From contig OY365819.1 in NCBI GenBank assembly GCA_959347315.1, forward strand, positions 24,700,495 through 24,764,494: a stretch of 64,000 nt of DNA, in the 5' to 3' direction. Of this stretch, positions 34,536 through 45,681 are shown in pieces; the stretch's first letter is position 1, and each line of letters opens with the position of its first letter. The DNA comes from Bimastos eiseni. Its lineage: Eukaryota > Annelida > Clitellata > Crassiclitellata > Lumbricidae. A model generated the notes under the pieces. It had not been told where the DNA came from. It did not search any database and worked only from the letters and a program-made list of their open reading frames with translations. The position numbers and the translations under genes are program-made.

Positions 34536-35289
34536 AAGAGAGACTTACATGTATGTATATAGGTCAGTTCATCCTTATACATGATCATTGGATGCATTAT
34601 ACCAAGTTGAGTGTTCAGAAGTTTAAAACAGTCGAATATAAATGATAAACTAATAAATTGCTGCATAGTATATAGTGGATCAACTATAAAATCAGTAAGC
34701 AGAGTTATCTCTCGCTGGAAGGAGTTGTGGTAATTTTAACTAAACATTGTTATCTCTTGCTATAAGATGTTGGGGCAAGAATAGCACTAAACAAAACTAA
34801 GCGATCATTCCACAAGCAATGGCTCTCAACGTATTTGGATTCATTATGGGCAGAACCAAGGCTGTGGTACCGTCGTCTTTCACGCAAAGAAACTGGTAGT
34901 GTGCCAAAAAATGCTTTGGACGCAATGCATTTGTGTCATTCAACAGTTCATAAATATTGCAAAGTTGTTGCAAATCTTGGCAACATTACATTGCATGTTT
35001 CCATCTGTACAAGTGAGCGTTCTTTTTCACTGTGAAATGACCCCAACAACCGAGAAAATAATCAATGAACTACAAACGAAGCGAAGGTTAGATTTCGTTC
35101 TGTGAAGCCAAGCAAGTTTATCATTAGTTAGTTCATTATGATTAAGGAATGAATAAATAAGATAGGCCCTAATGATAAGAGAACTTAACTTCATTGACCT
35201 CCTAATTTATTGTAGATATAGTGGAGAAAAGGTCTATCCCAAACGTGCCTACACTAACCCCCCTTGAGGAAATCCTGCGTACGCCACTG
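34135..35289 (+). mobile_element. hAT element with transposase relic
   Basis: Inverted ends CAGTGGCGTAGGCAAGG (34135) and CAGTGGCGTACGCAGG (complement, ending 35289) are flanked by a perfect 8-bp duplication CCTACAAA (34127-34134 and 35290-35297). In the right half, frames at 34835-35105 resemble the C-terminal dimerisation region of hAT transposases, with a TSERSFS motif, broken by stops and shifts. A TA/GA microsatellite (34487-34537) sits inside. The element is inactive, but the target duplication is intact. Confidence 0.88.
34487..34537 (+). repeat. microsatellite (TA)n(GA)n
   Basis: About 14 TA units followed by about 9 GA units inside the hAT element. Confidence 0.95.
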
Positions 35290-35581
35290 CCTACAAATAA
35301 CATGTTCGAAGTTTGACATTTTCGTCAGCTAACTTGTATGAAAAGTTTGTGAAACATTATTTTTTTATAGAATCACAATTTTGGTAATCAGTATGGCCTA
35401 AATAAGTCCGAATCGACTTAGGGCCTATATTCACTGATCAACATCATATTATATTCAACGATCAATTAGTATATTTTCTTACTTACTGTTCCGTTAAACA
35501 CTGTTCTTCTTTTAAATTAATATTATTACACACTGAGTGTTAGGAAACTGCATGACAGCTTTGTGGTAAAAAGATTCTAAA

Positions 35582-35671
35582 ATGTCTTTTCAATTTTTGT
35601 CTGTGATAGAAGAACATCAACGACTGCTGAATGAATCAATTGAACAGAAAGAAGCTTCTTCGAGTAGAACG
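35582..35671 (+). CDS. candidate first exon, unknown gene (speculative)
   Basis: An ATG at 35582 opens an acidic, helix-prone frame (MSFQFLSVIEEHQRLLNESI...) that is open to AGAACG|GTAGGT at 35671. No following exon or family is recognised, and chance cannot be excluded. Confidence 0.22.
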
Positions 35672-35904
35672 GTAGGTTTTTGCACTTTTCAGGTTCTAGG
35701 ACGATTCGGCGACGGATGAGATTTTTGACATAATATCATAAGCAAACGTGCAGAGGAGGTGACGCGGTCTCTATGTTGACTATGTTATTAGCAAGATATT
35801 AGAAAACACTCATTTCGTCACAATTGTGCTGACTAAACGAGTTACTCACTAGGTAAAACTGCAGTTTGGATTATTTAATTATTTCATAGTCCATAATCAT
35901 GTAT

Positions 35905-36145
35905 ATTAGCGTTTAAATGGAAGCTGGATGTGATGAAAGGTTCAAACTTAAGTTGAGGCTGGATGTGATGAAGAGATTAATACCTAGGTAGAAGGATGCT
36001 TTAATGGAAGCTGGATTGAGAAAATAATTCACGTTTAAATGGAAGCTGGATGTGATATAAAGAATCATGACCTAAGTAGAATGGATGGGACGAAAAGAAA
36101 CGTGTTGAATGGAAGTTGGATTGTTCAAAAGTTTCATCTGGTGAT
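35905..36145 (+). repeat. dispersed minisatellite, locus 4
   Basis: About seven diverged units of the 35-bp repeat on the plus strand, for example TTTAAATGGAAGCTGGATGT followed by GATGAAA, and variants with AAGTTGAGGCTGGATG. Confidence 0.7.
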
Positions 36146-36149
36146 GGTA

Positions 36150-37080
36150 ACTGGAACAAACATACTAGCCAGAGCTGCCGGAACTAAGGAATACTCGTCA
36201 ATAAATAACGGCGTTATTGACTGCTACCCTGAATGGTAAAGGACGACGGGGCCATGACCGCTGCCCCCTCCCCGATATCACCAGACGAGGCAAGCACTCA
36301 AACGATGTTACCTTCTGCCTAATGTCAATCTTAGATGAGGCGACACTGTGCGTGGTGACGACGAAGTCGCCACGGTTGAACAGTTTAACGTTACCCAAAC
36401 ACCGGTTATCGTTGATCGGCCTATAGTTGCTTGAACAGGCTTAGCATTATGGTCTCAGTCGGGTGAAGCACGTTGACGTCATTGACCTTGCCGTTGAGAG
36501 ACCGCAAGAATATGGTTGGTCCGCAAAAGGGTGTGAAACTGCTGTTTTACCACTTGTCTCACGATTCTGGGGCGAATCAAAACCACTTCTAGCTGGTATG
36601 ATTCTACGGCGGTCTGATTGAGCGACGCCAGGAGACCAAAGGATTTAGGCAAAAAGCTACAAGCACATGACCTTACCCGAAAACCGAGGGATTCGGGACT
36701 TTTACCAATATTTAGTTAAATACGTATCTATACAGTATTGACTTGTTTGCCTGTAAAAAAGCGGCAAGCTTTGGAGAACTTTGCTCTGAAAAGTACAAAA
36801 ATTCAACCATAGAACAGTGCCATTTTTGGCGATTAAATTACCGGAAGTAGTTTTAATTTACATCTTTTCTATGTTGTCATTGCTACCATAAGCAACATAT
36901 TCTTTAATTCGTTCTGCAATAATTCTACTTCTTTTGACTATATCGTGGGACGATTGTCTGAAATATTTGCGAAAATCAACGATCTCGACAGGTTAGAATA
37001 TTTATATTAATGTTTGTTGGTGAAAATTTACATTGTATTGCGATCTCCCATTATTTCGCTCACGGACCACTACCGGCGTT
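36150..37080. other. no gene recognised
   Basis: Mixed-composition DNA including a GC-richer stretch (36230-36420). Overlapping frames on both strands there do not resemble any protein I know. Confidence 0.4.
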
Positions 37081-37330
37081 TATATAATAAACAATACAAC
37101 TAGGCATTTATACCGCGCTTTGACAAGACAAGTCGTGCACAAATGCGCGCTGCGCTGCATTCTTAGTCAAAGATCAGGGAAAACAGATGGGTCTTCAGTT
37201 TTGTAGTGAAAAGTGCAACGGTTGTAACTTGACGGACTAGTTGGGAGACTATTCCATTCTGTGGGTCCAGCGCACGGTTCCCAAACTTCTTGTTACGGCT
37301 AGGTATGGTAAGGTCTCCACGCGTATTTAT
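37080..37330 (-). mobile_element. LINE reverse transcriptase, C-terminal fragment
   Basis: On the minus strand the sequence reads like the end of an L2/CR1-type polyprotein (WTHRMEYSLP... followed by LKTHLFSL and a short tail). The boundaries are approximate and the frame is shifted in places. Confidence 0.45.
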
Positions 37331-37853
37331 TATTTTATTATGTACAATAATAATTATAATTTGCCTTTATTTTCAAACACGTAAACCTCAGTGTGATTAC
37401 AAACATAGAAAGAACGAATGATGGCAGGTTGTTACAGGAGTTAATTTAACTGTAGGCAGCCATGCACAGTGCCAATTGCGTTATACACCGTATATACCCA
37501 ACGCCACCAGCAAAAGAAGGACTTGTCAAAATTTTAGCTGTAGCTACTGCTACCTGCTCTAGCCTACGCCCATCCACCAGACGAGTTTCAACAGCAGCAC
37601 ATAATATGACACTGCGATTTCCAAACAAGTGCCTAAAACTGTGACTCAAACGAGTCATTGCAAGCAATTATCCCGCGTTGGGTGAACAAAAGTTGCAAGC
37701 TTTCTATGATTGTTCTCTGATGACATGGTTCTTCACTGAACAGTCTCCAATTTTCTTCATGAATTCTATTATCCAGGTAGTCAGACTGTGCTATAATGAG
37801 TTTTTGGGATTAGGATCCAATGTTATGTGATATTGTTGTGTTACAGTTACAGT

Positions 37854-40080
37854 TCATGACATGTCTGCAAATTCTCCATCTGACACAGCTGTTCCTAGTT
37901 CTTCAGCAGATCTTCGTGATGTGAAGCAGACGGCTGACGAAGCACCTTCTAATGAGTCCAGCTTCCTACAGCAAGTAACTGAAATGGGGGGTACAAAGGA
38001 CAGCTGAAGTCTTTGAGTTTGTTTCCATCGCTGAGATGAACTGTCATTGTTACTGCCAGTTGTTCGATGGTCAGCGTTGCATCGTTCAGTTTGTGCCCGA
38101 ATATATCGATACGATACAATGAATATGCAGGAGATGATACCATTTGACAAGGACCTGATGCTATTGGGAATTCTATCATGTAGCCTGAATGCTGCGGAAA
38201 ACACATCGCGCAAGAAACAGAAGAATGTCAGTTGCAAGAAGAACCGTATTCCTTGGTTCTCCTATGTGCACAAGCGAATTTGTCATGACACATTTCTCTA
38301 CCTGATGGACATGAGTAAAGGCAAGTTGTACAACCTCCAAGAGTTGTACATCAAATATGGATTAGTGCCACGTAAGAAGCAGGTGATTGCAAGACAGCAT
38401 CATTAAAATTGGAAGACATCCAGTCGGTGACAAGATTTGTTCTAAATTTTGCTGATCTGTTTCAATTCTACCCGGTCGTGTTCCTAGCCTCATGTGCATT
38501 GATGTCCGAATCTTGCCGAGCTCTGTGAGACGAAAGCGTCGGTTTGATGTCAGACTGTACAAGTTGTCAGCTGAACCTGATCGGCACAGTTTAAAACTCT
38601 CAGCATTTCGCAAATTATGGAGTCAGCTCCTTCCATACATCGTTGTTGCCAAGCCACTGACATATTTGTGCCGGGTGTGTCACCAAAATAACACAACCAA
38701 GTCAATGTACTAGAGGAAGAGAAGTCAGAGGTCCTGAAATTACAGAACTGTCAACTTCTTACTGCAAAAAAGCAAGGCTAACACTACAGTCTTCAGTTTC
38801 AGAGGGCACAGGAAGTCGCTGCAGCTTGAAGTATCCATGCATGCGTCATGTGGTACTTGTATTGGCGGATGGAAAGACGTCTACACTAAACTGCCAGTAT
38901 CTCCTTTGTGCTGACCAGCACCTCAAAGTTTGCACCTGATTGGTGCTTGGTCTTGTTCTCGACCGACCCGGAATTGTGACAGTTTTGTGTTTTGTGACAG
39001 CCCAACAACATAACAGCAAGTAGCGGTATCAGAATGTCCACCACATATGCCACAAGGATTGGTACCACAGGCCTGGATGCTTAATGAGTAAAATATCTAT
39101 TTGATTAAATCAGAGAGTACTGCCGAGAAGAGACGAAAGATATAGACTGCGCCTTTGTTGATGCCGATTCCAGTTCATGTTGAAGCAGTTAGAGGCTCTG
39201 GTGACAATGATGAGATGAAAGCCAGTGAAGGAAATTTCTATGGCTTGCCAATTATCAAAGTTACTGGAAAGAAGAACCAGATGGAAAGAAGACAGCTCTT
39301 GTGATAACGATACTGACTATGAGCCAATTGTAGTTAAGCATGGGGAAGGTTGCCGACTTTCCGAGGACAAAGATACAAATTGAGTGCCAGTGGTTGGGTC
39401 GTGGAAAGTGAAAGGGCAGTTAGAAGTTTTAGTATCTAATTGCTGTAAATTATTGTTAGTTAATAGTCCTAATAGTGTATATTCAGGTAACAGCTGACAT
39501 TTTGAAACCATGAAGTTTATTATGCAGGGACAATATTTGCACTATGGTCTTTATCAGATTCTCAAGCTTTCCTTTTGCTTTGTATACATATATTTTAACG
39601 TTTTGCCATTTTGTCAGTGTATGATATTTATGGATAACTTGCTACATATTAAATCGCTGTGTCGCTTGTTATGTGTGCCAAATTGCAGTCTAATAGCGTT
39701 AATACAAGTGTGCGTTGCTAAGAGCTGTGTGTGTCAAACTTAGGTACAACATCAGTTAGGAACATTATAAATATTCGAATATTCGCCATCTTGCATTGAT
39801 GCCAACATCATTTTCTATGTTAGCGGCTATATTGCTTGGTCAGTCTTCAGATCAAACCGCTGTGAACACTGCAAGAAAAGTATGATCAACTCTGTGACTC
39901 ACTGGAAATACTCACATTGAGTGAAACACTGGAAGGGCTGTGTTCTAGTGGACATGATATAATTTTGTTGATTGCAAGGAAGATCTATAACTTCGTGGCT
40001 AAGAATTTTGCAAAATAGTTCACGAATAAAGCCAGTCAACAGCCTGGACAATCTGGATATTTATTGACAAAGAAGCACAA
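37854..40080 (+). pseudogene. decayed transposon-like gene, family not named
   Basis: A plus-strand series of broken frames (37857-38006, 38047-38406, 38410-38713, about 39815-39925) resembles a large protein family widespread in invertebrate genomes and probably transposon-encoded. Recognisable patches are RILPSSVRRKRRFDVRLYKL, a Cys-rich patch KPLTYLCRVCHQNN, and near the end FYVSGYIAWSVFRSNRCEHC, a pattern also found in P-type transposases. Stops and shifts are frequent. I do not assign a superfamily. Confidence 0.45.
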
Positions 40081-40232
40081 ACTGGTCAAACTCTCTGACA
40101 CTTCTTTACACAATTAGTAAGCTGTACTGTTTTATTTCTATGTTGATACATTATGGCTAAATATTTCCTTTGACATCTGCTTTAGATAAAACTAGGTCAG
40201 TTTGTGTTTATACGTGTGCTGTGCTTTTCGAT

Positions 40233-40236
40233 CATA

Positions 40237-40298
<62 letters not shown>

Positions 40299-40299
40299 A
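40233..40299 (+). repeat. microsatellite (ATT)n
   Basis: A perfect run of about 21 ATT triplets. Confidence 0.97.
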
Positions 40300-40924
40300 G
40301 CAGTTTTATATAGTGCCCCTTCAAGATATTCTACTCAGAAGCGCTCCCAGCCCAATCACGGTCAAACAGAACAGTCTTAAGACCAGAGAAAAACAGAGCA
40401 GATTTGCCTATTGGTGTGAGGCGCAATGCTACTGGAAGTTACTTGTGATGCAAAATTACTAGGAATTATTAATTTACTAAACAATGTAATGCTGTTACGG
40501 TTGTCTGAATTATTTCTAAGCGGCTTGATTAATGGCGTGTGATAGCTTGTCTGTTCAATTCCAGATTTTCAGCAGTCAGACAGGACGGTTCCATGGATAC
40601 TATTCTGTTTTATCTCCTTAAGAATGCATTTGTTGCTAATTTAAATTTGAGGATGTCATATAAAAATTAATGAACAATTTATATGGTTGTTTTGTTTGTG
40701 CTAAAGCGCATTATTGTGCATTCCAACTCTGCTTATGATCTTTAAATTCTGCTTAGTGATTGCAATGCAACTAGATGTGCACTTTTGCTTGAGTTTGGCT
40801 GTTTAAAATCGCATTGCATACAGGTTGGTAAGTAGTTCACAAAAGAAACTGATTGGATGATTTTCAATGTAAATAATTGCACTGTTAATTAGAGCAATAA
40901 ATGGTCTTTAAGTTTCGTATGGTT

Positions 40925-41175
40925 GCTAAGGAGTACTTTTGCTAAGGTGTGTGGTTTCTAAGAAGGTTCACTGATAAAAGATTGAGGCTGACCTTGATTT
41001 TTGTTATTGCCAAAAAAGAAGACTGAGGCTGCTGACCTGAGATATGACTTGTTGTAAGGAAGATATTTGCTAAAGAGGCTGGCCTTGAAGATGTTTGTGA
41101 AGTAGGATGGTTGTTAAGGAAGCTGGTTGCTAAGTGTCTGGTTGCTAAGTGACTGGTTTCTAAGGAGGTTGTGGT
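40925..41175 (+). repeat. short-unit minisatellite (TGGTTGCTAAG)
   Basis: Irregular repeats of GCTGGTTGCTAAG, GTCTGGTTGCTAAG and GACTGGTTTCTAAGG. Unit lengths vary around 14-16 bp. Confidence 0.65.
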
Positions 41176-41528
41176 TACTGGTGACAGTATATGGCATGAC
41201 AATACCTTTTAAAATGGCTAACATAAACATTACTTGCTGTCTTTAATTCTACACTAATAATGACATGTTTCTGTATTTTTACAATAGTACATTTTCAGAC
41301 AACCATACCTAAATAGAACAAGCCTATACCTAGAAATTCTTGCCACCTATTTGTGCAGACTTCAATTCTAACTTAAATCCATGTAGACACTTTAGCTCTA
41401 TTTTCAGTATTTGATGAGATATCGTGTGAGTATCGACATGGTACTGTAGGCCAACTGTTGTACACGATAAATTTCACTTGCATGTCCTGGCCTGCGGCAT
41501 TTATATACCGAGGTCCTCGATTGGACAA

Positions 41529-41858
41529 TTAACTGGAGCAATTCAAAAAGGTAAGTAATGTTCCTCCGAAAATAAGTCCCAAGGCACCACTAATGTCGCA
41601 AACAAGTGTGAGGAAGTTGTAGGCTGGAGTTGTTTGGATGTCTATGTAGCTCAGCTGAGAGTAGAAGATGTCCAGGAAGACGAGTCCCTTGCTCAGTTTC
41701 GACATCGTCAGATTTCGTCCCTTGAACTGAGACTTTTGCGACATGTAATTGAGAAAATGCTGTGAAAGAAAACATGTCGAGATTGAAATCGGATACGTGG
41801 GTAGATAGCATTGAAGAGGGCAATCACATTTACGACACGCACCAGCAACTACGGCTGT
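41529..41858 (-). CDS. DEG/ENaC-type sodium channel, C-terminal exon
   Basis: The minus-strand frame is open from about 41858 to the stop at 41529-41531. It begins with the Cys-rich part of the extracellular domain (CRKCDCPLQCYLPTYPISIS), followed by LVFLDIFYSQLSYIDIQ and the pre-pore and second transmembrane region (AYNFLTLVCDISGALGLIFG, then GTLLTFLN). These are hallmarks of degenerin/epithelial sodium channels and ASICs, which are trimeric cation channels of the plasma membrane. The acceptor is probably CCATAG|AC at 41858 or ACAG|CC four bases on. The protein ends unusually early after the GxS-like tract (here GGT), so this may be a shortened isoform or a pseudogene exon. No upstream exon was recognised nearby. 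Confidence 0.72.
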   Translation of the reverse strand, partial: TAVVAGACRKCDCPLQCYLPTYPISISTCFLSQHFLNYMSQKSQFKGRNLTMSKLSKGLVFLDIFYSQLSYIDIQTTPAYNFLTLVCDISGALGLIFGGTLLTFLNCSS

Positions 41859-42184
41859 CTATGGATGATTATCAGTGAAAGAAGGTGTTTCAGTTCTAAT
41901 ATCAATCAAAAAATGTAAGGTTCATGTAGATCCCATTAAACTGTAGATTTATTCAGAGGCGCTCCCGGTTCGACTACGTAAAAAGCGGATTTAAAATAAG
42001 AGTGGATAATAGCAGAGGTCAAGGAATCTACAGTCAATCCTTGTTGATGGGACAAAGGATATTAGTCGCAGGAAGAGCTATTCTCTGTAATACGATTTTT
42101 TAGCCAACAAGAAAGTGAATAAATAGTTTCAAGATTTCAAATCAGCAATCGGATTATATGCAAAGTAATAGTCATGACTTATTT

Positions 42185-42560
42185 TAGATGCTCTTAAGTC
42201 ATTTGGGGCATTTGGTTCAGCTTTAGTTGGTCAAGGTTATGAAGGTGCAAGTGCAATGAGCAGTGTTAATAAGAGAGTCCAGCAGTTGGAGAGCACTGGC
42301 CATTTATTTCCATTGCCACGCAGTTTAATTGAACGTAATTTCAGTTAATGAATTGATTCCAGAAGCCAGAGATTTTTTCATTACATATAATTGAAAGGTT
42401 ATTCGTTTTTGCTTCAAGTTCTCTTGTGCATAGGAAATGGGTTGAAGCACATAGTGAGTTACATCCTAGGGATCCAGCGAGGCAATTCCAGCAGATCAGT
42501 GATACTGGATGGGCTTGCCGTATTGTTGCTGGTGATATTGCAATAATGATATTGCGATAA
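42185..42560 (+). pseudogene. hAT/ZMYM-type transposase fragment
   Basis: The plus-strand readings ALKSFGAFGSALVGQGYEGA and SAMSSVNKRVQQ, then VHRKWVEAHSELHPRDPARQ and ISDTGWACRIV, correspond to the catalytic-core region of hAT-type transposases related to ZMYM1. The frames are shifted between the two parts and the middle is shortened. No terminal repeats were found. Confidence 0.6.
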
Positions 42561-42944
42561 TGTGATATTGCCGTAATATCAGTGATCAATTAGATTCATT
42601 GGTATTATATGCTAGAGGATGTTGATGGGGCAAAATGTTGAAAGAACAGTTGAAGGCTTGAAGTTACATGTAGATGCTTGTTATTATTACCAGACATTAT
42701 GTATGTAGGCTACATATCCTTTGTGGATCAGTTTGACTCATGACACTACAATCGTAAACTTGTTTTTCATTAAGTGTATGTAATGTGCATAGTTAATGCT
42801 TTACTTTTAAATAAAGTCATTCTATTTCCAAATATTTAGTTTGTTAATGTGAAGAATTCATGTTGCTTTATAATGCATATAAATTATCTGGTCGATGTCA
42901 CTCAGTGTGGAGCTACATATATGTAGCATCGATTGAGATCTTTA

Positions 42945-43110
42945 GAGCACGACTCAAATCCCATCTGTTGAGGAAGGGATATCCCAGTTGAACTGATGTA
43001 GTTATTGTTATAGTACGGGTTTTTCTTGTTAGTTTGCGTTACGACGCTTTAGAAATCGTCCGTTTAATAATAATAATAATAATAATAACAATAACAATAA
43101 TAATAATAGA
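42945..43110 (+). mobile_element. LINE 3' end (L2-like) with AAT tail
   Basis: A short coding tail (SIEIFRARLKSHLLRKGYPS) is followed by a short 3' UTR and an (AAT)n tail with AAC variants (43068-43108). This is the usual 3' structure of L2-like LINEs. Confidence 0.6.
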
Positions 43111-43227
43111 AAAGTTGGGAACGGCTATCTGCCGCAATATGTGAACCAGTTATGGATGCGTCGTTTAATAAATTTATATTATAAGTTTAGTTACCGACGC
43201 GTCTATAGCAAGGACGAAAAGCGTTAA

Positions 43228-43560
43228 CTAAATGATACGTGGATGGATCCAGGGTTTAACGACAGCTTATGACAACAGAGGCCGTTGCAGTCGACAAAAA
43301 TTTGCTAGGTATATTACAGCACTTATAGCTTTAATTATACGGCAAATTCTCTCTTTATTTATAGCATCGGTTGGATGCGTTCAAAAGGTGTCTAACAGAA
43401 AGCATTCAATTTTCTTATTCATATGATTACTATCGAAAAAAAATTATGTCTGACAGTACAAAGCTAAGCAAAAGCGTTAACTTGGCATTATTATTAATCA
43501 ACAGTTTAACGACATCTTATAGCAACACAGGTTGTTGACGTCTTCAGAAGTTGTTACATT
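43228..43560 (+). repeat. interspersed repeat family R, copies
   Basis: GGATGGATCCAGGGTTTAAC (43240 region) plus GACAACAGAGGCCGTTGCAG and CGACAAAAATTTGCTAGG recur, inverted, at about 45410-45484 and partly at 47090-47165. A second partial copy is at 43500-43545. These repeats cluster with RTE tails in 43-48.5 kb. Confidence 0.6.
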
Positions 43561-43569
43561 TCAGTTCAA

Positions 43570-44640
43570 TTTCGTATATAGTTTTAATCCTTTATCTGTA
43601 CGTTGTCTTTCTTTCTTTAGTCTTTCTGTTTTCTTTCTTCCTTTTGTGTTTATATTGATTCCATTTCTGCGTTACTGGTTACTGAGACAGGAATATTCGA
43701 CATATGGTTGTTGTAGATATTTCATAACATATTAATGATTATTATATTTTATTCCTACACATATAAACATACATATTGTATAAATGTATATATACATACA
43801 ATGTACACACATACATATGTAAAAAAATTTCATGTGGCCACACAGCTTCTTTTTTGTTCATGAAGGCTCTTTCTTGACTGTATCAGTTTTAGTTCAGTTT
43901 TTTTCCCATGAAGGTTTTTCCCATCTTATTTACAGAGCATCGAAACAATTTCATAACATCAATGTCAAACTATCTATATAATGTTAGCAAGTAATATTCA
44001 ATATTAACATTACATCATTAACAGAATAGGATTATAGACAATATTCAATAATCCAAAACAACATGGTCAAAGGAATTATAATAAATCCATACATTCAGGA
44101 TTGCAAAACAAACGAATTAATATCGACTTAACAACTAAAGCATCAATAATAAAATAATATATTCATCATTACTAAACAATCCAATTAATATGTTGTGTCC
44201 AATTGTTGGTGTTTAAAAATAGTTTATGAAACGGTTTTTCCAATATCCAGTATGCAACTGCAATAACCATATTTAGTTCCCTAAGCAAAGCTACAAGTTT
44301 GGACATTGAACTTACATAATGTATTATTGAATATTATTCCACTATTTAATTGCACTGAATAATTTAATTAACTTGGCAAGTGAGCGACTCTTTATATATA
44401 GATTTATTTGAAACGTCAAACAGGTGTCTAATGGCTCATTAAATTTCTTAGCATTAACGGCGAGCACTGTACACGAGTTTGTTGCTGGCATCATTTTTGG
44501 CTGTTACGTTATAACATACTACTTAATAAATTAACAGCATCTTGTTTGGAATAATACTTGGATGATACAATTTGACTGTACCTATATGTATCATAATAAG
44601 TGTATAACAGAGGCCATTATTCAGTAGCTGAATTTTAATG
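43570..44640. other. no gene recognised
   Basis: Very AT-rich sequence with scattered TACATA-type simple repeats around 43750-43820. Confidence 0.5.
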
Positions 44641-45200
44641 ACACTGTTTGATAGCAAAGATCATTATCGTTGTCCTCCTCGTTTCTCCAGGTTTTGGACT
44701 GGCACAATCGGGATGCAAACAGTGGAGAGGTTTATGACAGATGCCAAAGAAGTAGAGCGACAGAAAAAGAGGAGAAAACTACCAAGAAAAAAATTAAACA
44801 TGAGATGGATTGTGGTGCTGCATGGATCAGAGAGAAATGGACCATGAGATAATAACACACTAGAAGACTCGAAATGTGGTCATGGAGAAGAATGGAGCAA
44901 AATGAGATGGATGGAATATTAAACAAATGGAGAAGTGATGGAAAAGACTGGAGAAGATAGAGCCTTTAAACACGAAATAAGGAAGAAACAAATTAAATGG
45001 GTTGGGCAAATGCTGAGAAGAGACTCACAACTAAAAACAGTCATAGTAGGAAAAATGAAAAGGAAGGTGGACAAGAAAACGAACGAGACGGATGATGCTA
45101 GATTGGTGATTACAAAGAAAGAGATATAACAGAGAGAGGAGTGGCTACGTTGGACATTTGAACCTGATAAAACTAGAAGTAGAAGAAGAAACGATCGCAT
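44640..45200 (+). mobile_element. RTE-type LINE 3' fragment with flanking repeat R
   Basis: 44641-44705 is an inverted form of the repeat R end (GATAGCAAAGATCATTATCG). From about 44850 the plus strand encodes the Lys-rich RTE C-terminus (GQMLRRDSQLKTVIVGKMKR), ending near GAACCTGATAAAACTAGAAG. It is related to the copies at 14893-15240 and 46965-47062. Confidence 0.6.
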
Positions 45201-45241
45201 AAGAGACCCTTAAATGATGACATCCGATGCTACATAAGGTT

Positions 45242-45484
45242 GGGATGCGACATGGTAATTAATTAACTTTCCACTGATTGTACTCTGCCAGTGCCAGTCC
45301 CAAGCCACGATGGTGAGTGGGCGACGCTAATGATCTTTTTTACCACGCAGTGTCGTCAAACTGCCACTAGCACACGCGTAGACTAGCTATATAATTAATT
45401 TGTTTGCGTTGCAAGCAAATTTCTGTCGATCGGCAACGGCCTCTGTTGTCATAGGCTATCGTTAAACTCTGGATCCATCCATTC
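45242..45484 (-). repeat. interspersed repeat family R, copy
   Basis: The copy contains GCCAGTGCCAGTCCCAAGCC (45287 region), then GGCGACGCTAATGATCTTTT, and at 45410-45484 the inverted partner of 43240-43315. Similar segments occur at 48410-48500 and 56647-56745. Confidence 0.65.
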
Positions 45485-45499
45485 TAGGAAATTTGATCT

Positions 45500-45531
45500 T
45501 GTATGTATGTATGTATGTATATATGCATGTA

Positions 45532-45566
<35 letters not shown>

Positions 45567-45670
45567 ATATATGTATGCAAGTGTGTATGCATGTATGTAT
45601 GTATGTATGTATGTATGTATGTATATATATATGTATGCAAGTGTGTATGTATGCATGTATGTATGTATGG
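45500..45670 (+). repeat. compound microsatellite (ATGT)n(CTGT)n
   Basis: ATGT units, a run of about 8 CTGT units, and further ATGT units interleaved with GCAAGTGTGT. Overlapping frames on both strands are low-complexity artefacts. Confidence 0.97.
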
Positions 45671-45681
45671 TCCGTTTCAAG

